Shown piece after piece: positions 57,973 through 64,000 of a DNA stretch of 64,000 nucleotides. The stretch's first letter is position 1. Each line of letters starts with the position of its first letter. Below the pieces are notes generated by a model. The model made no database searches. It was not told the origin of the DNA and saw only the letters and a program-made list of their open reading frames with translations. The stretch covers positions 620,001 through 684,000 of the forward strand of contig WNDS01000001.1 in assembly GCA_009912235.1 (NCBI GenBank), read 5' to 3'. Position numbers and translations under genes: made by a program. The stretch comes from Stenotrophomonas maltophilia. GTDB lineage: Bacteria > Pseudomonadota > Gammaproteobacteria > Xanthomonadales > Xanthomonadaceae.

Positions 57973-59049
57973 TCAACGCAGGGCCAGCCTGGGCAGCAGA
58001 CGCCGCGTCAGCGCCGTGCCCGAACGCGCCTGCAGGTACACCACCACCGGCATGATCATCATGAAGTGCCGGAAAGCCGAGCCAAAATCCAGCTCGAAGA
58101 CAGCTTGGGTCAGCGTGAATGCAAAGATCAGGCTGGAGGCAGCCCGCACGTCGGACGGCATTGAACGCCCCATCATCCGCAGTGCAAGTACCGAGACGTA
58201 GCAGCGGAACACAACGAAAGGCGCATAGTCCGGCGACTTGAGTACCAGTTCCAGCGGAAACGCGATCCGGACCAGCGATGACAGCCGGTTGAGCAGGAAA
58301 CCCGCCGCCGAGAAATCATCGAACAGATAGCTGATGCGCGTGGCGTTGACGCCCTCCAGGTACTCGGAACGCCCGATGTCGATCAGCCTTCGCGGGATGT
58401 ACGCGAAGGCGAAGTAAACAAGGATTGAACCGAGCGCCACCGTGACCAGCACCTTCCTGCGGTCGGTGGAGATGGCCCAGGTGCCGACGAACATTACACA
58501 CAACAGCAGGAAGTAGCTGCGCACGAACAACCCGTACACGCAGCACAGGCCCACGAACAGCAGAATGGCCGGTAGCGGCCGCCCCGGCGACAGTCCCCAG
58601 ACGAACACCAGTGAGATCAATGCCGGGACGATGTCCTTGTTGATGCTGCCATAGAAGGGGGCGTACAGGATCAACGCGCAGAACAAGACAAACAACCCGC
58701 CCGGCCGGAACTCCTGGCGCGCCAGGTAGGCACTAAGCCAGATTGCTCCGATGTAGGGGGCCGACCAGAGGAGATTGGCCAGGAACCAGTCGAGGTCGAA
58801 CCGCGTCGAATACGCGCTGAGGTCGATCCCCACATACTCCAGGAACTGGAAGATCGGGGCGAACAGCCACGCCGTGCCGCGGTACGACCCGGCGAACAGC
58901 TCCAGTGCGGGCGATGCCCTCATGATCGTCTGGCCATCAACATAGAACTTGGCATGCCAGAGCGAAGGGATTTCATGCAGCAGCACGACGCCGGCCACCG
59001 TGAAGACCAGCATGGTGAAATAGAGGTGAACTCGACCGGAAACCATCAC
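57973..59049 (-). CDS. Polytopic membrane protein, putative Wzy-type polymerase
   Basis: A 358-residue integral membrane protein with about nine or ten helices (e.g. FTMLVFTVAGVVLLHEIP, LFVLFCALILYAPFYGSINK and ALISLVFVWGLSPGR) and a C-terminal HFMMIMPVVVYLQARSGT. Topology and location within the polysaccharide cluster fit a repeat-unit polymerase of the EpsG/Wzy kind; sequence alone does not prove this. The GTG at 59049 overlaps the glycosyltransferase stop (GTGA); ATG follows as codon 2. Confidence 0.6.
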   Translation of the reverse strand: MMVSGRVHLYFTMLVFTVAGVVLLHEIPSLWHAKFYVDGQTIMRASPALELFAGSYRGTAWLFAPIFQFLEYVGIDLSAYSTRFDLDWFLANLLWSAPYIGAIWLSAYLARQEFRPGGLFVLFCALILYAPFYGSINKDIVPALISLVFVWGLSPGRPLPAILLFVGLCCVYGLFVRSYFLLLCVMFVGTWAISTDRRKVLVTVALGSILVYFAFAYIPRRLIDIGRSEYLEGVNATRISYLFDDFSAAGFLLNRLSSLVRIAFPLELVLKSPDYAPFVVFRCYVSVLALRMMGRSMPSDVRAASSLIFAFTLTQAVFELDFGSAFRHFMMIMPVVVYLQARSGTALTRRLLPRLALR

Positions 59050-60167
59050 GTACCCGAATAGACGGACGACATCAGCTGCGCGTTGCGTTCGACAGCGAAG
59101 CAGTCGCGGATGCGCTGCCGGCCCTCGACGCCCATTCGCTTGCCGAGCTCACGGTCGGCAAGCAGTACCCGGATGCGGTTCACGAATCCAGGCACATCCT
59201 CCGCTCCGGCAAGAAACCCGGTCCTGCCGTCGAGCACGATGTCCCGCAGCCCATCGACATCGGTGGCCACAACAGGCAGGCCGGCAGCCGCCGCCTCGGC
59301 AGCGACGTAGCCAAAACTTTCATAGCGCGAGGTCACCACGCACAGGTCGGAACTCTCGAAGCAGACCAGTACCGCCTCGCGCGGCAGCCAGGGAATCACC
59401 TCGACGATGCTGCAATCCACCCCGTGGGCTTCGAACATTCGTTCCAGCAGCTCGCCGTCGGCCGGGTAATGGCCAACGCCAATGATACGGAAGGACACCC
59501 GTCCGACCGGGGAGAAATGGACAATGACCCTGGCAAGCATGTCGATGTTCTTCTGGAAGCAGATACGGCCGACGAAGATGACCTCGCACTGTCCATCTGC
59601 ATCCTGCAACCGGGTCGGTAGATCATCGCCAACCTCCACGCCATTGGCCACCACCTTGAACTTGCCCAGACGGTAGCCGACCTCTTCCACGCTGCGTTTA
59701 GCCTCACTGGCAGAGGTGGCCATCAACATGTCGGTCAACCCGGCCGACCGGCGCTCGATCCACAGGAACAACGACCGTTTCGTCCCGTTCGCACCCAGAT
59801 AATAATAGGCATGCGGCGTGTAGACGACCCGCGTGGCATGTCCGGCAATCCGGCACAGCCGTGCGGCAATCCACCCCAGCGCACCGGCCTTGGAACTGTG
59901 CAGATGCAGGACCTCTGGACGCTCTTTGCCGATCAGTTTCATCAGGGCTACCAGCGCCAGGCTGTCAGACCACGGATGGATCGAGCGCGCCATCTTCAGT
60001 ATCACGACCTCGCCGCCAGCGGCGCGCCACTCGTCGCTCAACGCCGACTCCTCGGGCGTCACCAGGATCCGCCGGCCGTAGGCTGAGAACGCACCATGCA
60101 CATGAAAGCTGCGCAGGTAGGTTTCGACGCCGCCCAGGCATTGGGTCACGTGCATGATGGTGCGCAT
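59046..60167 (-). CDS. Family-4-type glycosyltransferase (GT-B)
   Basis: A 373-residue cytoplasmic glycosyltransferase. The N-terminal acceptor half has MHVTQCLGGVETYLRSF and EVLHLHSSKAGALGWIAARL. The donor half has EVIFVGRICFQKNIDML, SSDLCVVTSRYESFGYVAAE with the EX7E motif, and AAAAGLPVVATDVDGLRDIV. It likely adds a sugar to the lipid-linked repeat unit. ATG 60167 was chosen; TTG 60173 would overlap the upstream stop. Confidence 0.88.
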   Translation of the reverse strand: MRTIMHVTQCLGGVETYLRSFHVHGAFSAYGRRILVTPEESALSDEWRAAGGEVVILKMARSIHPWSDSLALVALMKLIGKERPEVLHLHSSKAGALGWIAARLCRIAGHATRVVYTPHAYYYLGANGTKRSLFLWIERRSAGLTDMLMATSASEAKRSVEEVGYRLGKFKVVANGVEVGDDLPTRLQDADGQCEVIFVGRICFQKNIDMLARVIVHFSPVGRVSFRIIGVGHYPADGELLERMFEAHGVDCSIVEVIPWLPREAVLVCFESSDLCVVTSRYESFGYVAAEAAAAGLPVVATDVDGLRDIVLDGRTGFLAGAEDVPGFVNRIRVLLADRELGKRMGVEGRQRIRDCFAVERNAQLMSSVYSGT

Positions 60168-60169
60168 CG

Positions 60170-61390
60170 TCAATGCGCTCCCTGCGGGCAGCCAAGCGCA
60201 TCGAGCAACCGCGCCGCATTGCCTTCGGCGCCCCGGGGATGGTACTTCGCACTCATGGCGCGGCTGACCTCCTGATGCATGGCCCGCAGGGCACTGTCAC
60301 CACCACTGAGCACGGCCTCAAGCCGCCTGAAGCCTTCCGACCAGGTCTGCAACCCCAAGCCGCCGCTGAAGCCTTCGTAGGATTCATACAGCCCCGGCGA
60401 GCGCGCGTACTGCTCCAGATCGGGTGCGACGAGCACGACCGGCCGGCCGGTCACTGCAAAGTGCATTGCAATACTCGAGTAATCCGTCATCAAGGCATCG
60501 AATGCGCCGAGCATCGCGGTGATGTCCGGGAACGGAGCAGCGGGGAACGCCGCCACATTGCGCAGACCACGGAGGGAGTCCATGTCAGCCGAATAGGGGT
60601 GCGCACGAACGAACAACACCACATCCTCCCGTTTACCCATGCGGGTGCGCGCCTCGAAATCGGGAACCACCGATGCTTGGCCATCATCCCGCCAGGTTGG
60701 GGCGATCAGCACGTAGTGCCGTCCCTCCATTCCCTGCGCCACAGCCAGGCTCCGCAGCACCGCGCGCGCCTCAACGACCCGCTGAGCTACCAGGTCCATC
60801 CGTGGGTCACCGCAGACAATGATCGCCTCGCGCTTTACCCCCAGGCCCGTCTGGAGGCGATCGGCAGTGACATCCGAGCCGGCGACCAGGTGCGAATAGT
60901 GACTGTTCCAAAAGCGCTCGAACGCTGCTGATGCGTGCCGAACCACAGCGCGCGTCACACCTCCACACACGATCCGATCCAGGCCAATCCGCTTCAGGGG
61001 CGCCCCGTGCCAGAGCTAGATGATGCGGGCACCCCAGATCGCAGGCCCGCCCAAGTCAGAGAAACCATGCGTCATGACTCCCGTGCCCGCCGTCAGACAA
61101 AGCCGTATGGCCGCACGCGACCCCTTCCGGACGCAGCTGATCCCATGGGCGGCGGCGGCTTCGTCGGCAGCATCCACGGCGATCCAGACCACCCGCACGT
61201 CCGGGCAGCGCTTCCGCAGCTCCAGCAGCGTGGCCAACGGACCATCTCCCAGCCCTGAGCGGCGGCCAAACACCCACAGCTGCTGGTCGCGGCGGCTCAG
61301 TGCGGCCAGCAGCGCCAGCAACAGGAACCAGAGCAGTTTCAGTGCCTTGTTCAGATAGTCATTGCCGAATGAGAATCTTCTAGCCGACAT
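60170..61390 (-). pseudogene. CDP-glycerol glycerophosphotransferase-family protein (TagB/TagF-like), in-frame TAG
   Basis: A 406-residue protein if the stop is ignored. The N-terminus has a hydrophobic helix (ALKLLWFLLLALLAALSR). The family core LWHGAPLKRIGLDRI follows directly after a TAG at 61016-61018; GARII-x-LWHGAPLKRIGL normally has Gln there, so CAG to TAG explains it. RHYVLIAPTWRDDG and DALMTDYSSIAMHFAVTGRP (the TDYSS motif) are classical for teichoic-acid polymerases and primases. The enzymes transfer glycerol phosphate or other polyol phosphates. Flanked by glycosyltransferase and flippase genes with short overlaps. Confidence 0.85.
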
Positions 61391-62700
61391 GAGGGGCATT
61401 GTCCTTCCGCAGAAAACAGACCAGAAAAAGAGCCGCGATGCAGAGCTGGAGGGAGGCAAACCAAAGAATCGGCCCCATCCCCCGCCCTGACTCCAGCAGC
61501 ACAAAAGAAAGCGGCAGGCCGATGGCGAGCGACACCCCGTAGATCCGCAAGAGCCGGGCGCCGCCGCCCAGTCCACGCAGGCGGGTACGCAGCAGCGTGA
61601 TGACTACCCAGCACATCGGCAGCACGCAGGCCCCCAGCGACAACCATCCAGAGAACCGCACATAGTCGCTGCCATACACACGGCCCAGCAGTGGACCGCC
61701 ATACAGCAGGACCGCCCCGGAGAACAGCAGCGCTGCAATGGCGCAAAACACGATCATATGGACGACGCTGCGCGAAGCGGGCGCACTGCCTGCCGATCCC
61801 TGCCTGGCGAACCGGGGCAGCAGGAAGGAGGACAGGCCGATCAGCACCTGGTTGATGGGGATCAACACGGCCAGCACCACGCGCAGGCCGGCCACATCAT
61901 CAAGCCGCCCCTTATGGGCGAGCAGAAGGACGGTGGCATTGGCTGCCAGCCACAGCGCGGCAGCCGACGGTACGCCGATGCGGGCGTGCCGTAGCGCCGC
62001 GGCGAGATCCAACCGCCCGCTGCGTGCGCCCCCCACACGCTGGCCGGCGACACCTCCCACCAAAGCGGACACGGCAATGGCCAGAAGCGCCGCCGTCGCC
62101 GGCTCCACGCCCAGGTGCATCGCCAGCACGGCACACACCAGCATCACCAGCGATGCCAGCGATGCCAGCGATGCCAGCGATGCCAGCGATGCCAGCGATG
62201 CCAGCGATGCCAGCGATGCCAGCGATGCCAGCGATGCCAGCGATGCCAGCGCTGTGACCCCGAATGCCGTGCGGTGGCGCGACGCGCAATGCAGTTCGGC
62301 CTCGGACGACCAGTACAGCACCGAAGCAGCGCCGGCCAGGAACAGCCACAGCAGCGTGGACCAACCGGACCGCGTCGACCTGGAATCGTGCGGCCAGCGC
62401 GATGCACGCAGCAGCGGGCAGGAACAGGATGCAGGTGACCCGCCATGACGCGCGTGACCGGGTGCCACCATGACGGGCGCTGCTCAATACCAGCGGCTCG
62501 TTCAACAGCGGCCCATGCAGGAAAATGAGAAGGACCAGCAACGCATAGAGCACGCCGAACTGCGCGAAGTCAGAGACCGATCCGCTGCGTGCAACCAGCA
62601 CGCCCAGCAGGAAGTTGGCCCCCACCATGCCCAGCTGGTCGAAGACGGCGAACATCGGTGATCCCTCCACCATCAGGGACGCCACACGAGCACGGGTCAT
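61380..62700 (-). pseudogene. Polysaccharide flippase (Wzx/MATE-like) with frameshift and a 9-bp repeat tract
   Basis: About 439 residues if restored. The start MVEGSPMFAVFDQLGMVGAN and LLGVLVARSGSVSDFAQFGV is typical of O-antigen flippases; HGPLLNEPLVL follows. Near 62368 the frame changes (one base extra or two missing) into STLLWLFLAGAASVLYWSSE. A tract of 11 perfect GATGCCAGC units (62152-62250) codes Leu-Ala-Ser repeats within a membrane helix. The C-terminal helices end at a TAG, 61380-61382. It would move the lipid-linked repeat unit across the inner membrane. Confidence 0.8.
62152..62250. repeat. 9-bp tandem repeat, 11 perfect units
   Basis: Eleven exact copies of GATGCCAGC inside the flippase gene, giving (Leu-Ala-Ser)n on the coding strand. 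Because the unit is a multiple of three, gain or loss of copies would change helix length but not frame. Confidence 0.95.
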
Positions 62701-63161
62701 TCGAATCGATCAACGATTGTCGAGATCAGATCCAGCGCCTTCTTCAGTTCGCCAACGTGCTCGGCATCCAGGATGCTCAGCAGTCGCTTGAACTCGGTAC
62801 TGGAGATGTCCGAGGTCCGCGAAAGGTAGACGACCTCGCAGGCCGGGGCGAGATGGTCGAACTTCCCCACCCAATCGTCTCCCATGCCGAAGATGGTCAC
62901 ACCATGGGCCTGGATATCAGACAGTTTCTGATCCCAGTCATCCTCTGCAATGGCGATGTCGACGTACTTGATGCTTTCGACAATGGCCAGCCGGTCCCTG
63001 AAGGGAACAACGGTCTTCTTGCCTTTGCGCTCGTTGAACTCATCGGTGGATACGCCAACGACCAGCCGGTCACGCAGTGCGCGCATCCGGCGCAGAAGAT
63101 TGAGGTGGCCGACGTGGAATAGATAGAATGTTCCGTAGGTCAGGACAGTGCGATGGCTCAT
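62697..63161 (-). CDS. TagD-like nucleotidyltransferase (glycerol-3-phosphate cytidylyltransferase type)
   Basis: A 154-residue cytidylyltransferase-fold enzyme. VLTYGTFYLFHVGHLNLLRR has the HxGH nucleotide-binding motif; VVGVSTDEFNERKGKK and PFRDRLAIVESIKYVD follow; SRTSDISSTEFKRLL corresponds to the C-terminal signature. TagD makes CDP-glycerol from CTP and glycerol-3-phosphate, the donor for TagF-type transferases, one of which is encoded two genes downstream. Its stop overlaps the flippase ATG (ATGA). Confidence 0.87.
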   Translation of the reverse strand: MSHRTVLTYGTFYLFHVGHLNLLRRMRALRDRLVVGVSTDEFNERKGKKTVVPFRDRLAIVESIKYVDIAIAEDDWDQKLSDIQAHGVTIFGMGDDWVGKFDHLAPACEVVYLSRTSDISSTEFKRLLSILDAEHVGELKKALDLISTIVDRFE

Positions 63162-63277
63162 GGTTCTCTAATGCGTGAAAAATGGCGTCCTTGCTTCTTC
63201 ACCGGACACGGCGCTGGTTCCGCCAGGCACTGGTGGGCACCGCGCGAAGCCAATGGTCCGTACGGCACCAGCGGTCG

Positions 63278-64000
63278 TCAGGCCAACTTGTACTCGTAAT
63301 AACCGTAGCTGTAGTACCCAGTCGCCCGGCGCTCGACAGCAATGAAGATCGCACCCTTGATGTTGACGTTGTTCTGCTCGAAGCGGCGCTTGGCCAGGTC
63401 CAGCTCCTTGGCCTGGTTGAGCCCAAAGCGCGCGACCATCAGGCAGGTACCCGCGTGGTGCGCGATCACGGCGGCGTCGGTGACGGCCAGAATCGGGGGC
63501 ATGTCGACGATGACCAAGTCGTATTCCGCCGATACCTGCGCGAGCAGCGCGGTGAAGTTGGCGTGCATCAGCAGCTCGGACGGATTCGGGGGGCATCGCC
63601 ACGGGTGATGAAGCTCAGGTTGTCCAGGCCCGGCAGCACGCGCACCACCTCGGCGCGCTCGGCCTTCCCCACCAGCAGATCCGACAACTCCGAGGTCTGC
63701 GATGCACCCAGAGCCTTATGCAACGTGCCCTTGCGCATGTCGGCATCGATGATCAGCACGCGCTGACCCGCCTGAGCGATCACTGCGGCCAGGTTGGATG
63801 AGACAAAAGTCTTGCCCGCATTCGGGCTCGCGCCCGAAATCAGCACGATATTGTTCTTCGCTTCCAGGCGCGCGAAGTGAAGGCTGGTCCGGAGACTGCG
63901 AACGGCCTCGATTGCAAATTCAGCGGGGTCCTTCACGGCCAGCAGGTGCAGCTTGCCATCGGCACGGAACCTGCCGCCCACCGAATCACTTTGCTGTTGC
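63278..64000 (-). pseudogene. Wzc/Etk-type polysaccharide tyrosine kinase, C-terminal part, frameshifted
   Basis: The cytoplasmic kinase end of a larger gene running off the right edge. FAIEAVRSLRTSLHFARLEA precedes the Walker A motif LISGASPNAGKTFVSSNLAA; Walker A' is RVLIIDADMRKG; Walker B is DLVIVDMPPILAVTDA. The tail is Tyr-rich (GYYSYGYYEYKLA), the autophosphorylation cluster. A run of C near 63590 is one short (six instead of seven), shifting SFITRGDAP out of frame with the NPSELLMHANFT continuation. It regulates chain length and export with the Wza-type channel. In E. coli etk closes the group 4 capsule operon. Confidence 0.85.

Noticed and set aside
9974..61018. Idea that TAG is read as an amino acid in this genome
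   Set aside because: The DMT transporter (34696) and BLUF-like gene (37764) end naturally in TAG, and some interruptions are TAA or frameshifts, so recoding does not explain the pattern.
62152..62250. CRISPR array
   Set aside because: The units are 9 bp, contiguous and without spacers, and no cas genes are nearby.

Overview
The window is GC-rich DNA from a gamma-proteobacterium of the Xanthomonadaceae, most likely Stenotrophomonas (maltophilia group). That assignment is inference. It rests on GTAG-type palindromic repeats (SMAG-like, e.g. 29553, 37703), an attenuator-led thr operon, a complete his operon headed by a TrpR-like gene, and two TonB-dependent receptors beside glycosidase genes.

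Layout. 1-18.9 kb: a glycan and mannoside utilisation region. One minus-strand run holds a GH92 alpha-mannosidase, a LacI-family regulator, a FucP-type sugar transporter, a fructokinase and an AGE-family isomerase. Two TonB receptors follow, then glk, aspartylglucosaminidase and cutC, then a phosphoesterase. Together they could import N-glycan pieces, release mannose, convert it to fructose and then fructose-6-phosphate, and split GlcNAc-Asn. Seven ATCGAT-centred palindromes lie in the promoters of these genes and suggest one regulon. 19.1-26.6 kb: yerC-hisGDCBHAF-hisIE, with a palindrome over the -10 of the promoter. 26.8-37.5 kb: hisS, an Fnr-type regulator, thrABC with a Thr-codon leader, a DMT exporter, an AraC regulator and an Ntn-hydrolase. 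37.7-45.7 kb: a signalling cluster with a BLUF-like protein, cheB, cheR, hybrid kinases, a PAS kinase, a response regulator and a 36-residue membrane protein.

45.7-47.2 kb is mostly non-coding. 47.3-51.9 kb is a decayed prophage or island flanked by a 51-bp duplication of the 3' end of tRNA-Arg(CCT). It carries lysis genes, a truncated integrase, and a HipA-like kinase next to a HIRAN-domain gene. 52-64 kb is a group-4-capsule-like locus: gfcA, gfcE, gfcB, gfcC and gfcD on the plus strand. Convergent to it are a putative polymerase, a glycosyltransferase, a CDP-glycerol-type transferase, a flippase, a TagD-like cytidylyltransferase and a Wzc/Etk-type kinase that runs off the right end.

Many accessory genes are interrupted. 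In-frame TAG or TAA codons or one-base frameshifts hit a TonB receptor, aspartylglucosaminidase, cheR, the PAS kinase, the HIRAN gene, gfcD, the CDP-glycerol transferase, the flippase, the Wzc-type kinase and others. The his/thr block from 19.1 to 37.5 kb shows none. Whether this is real gene decay or consensus error cannot be settled from the sequence alone.
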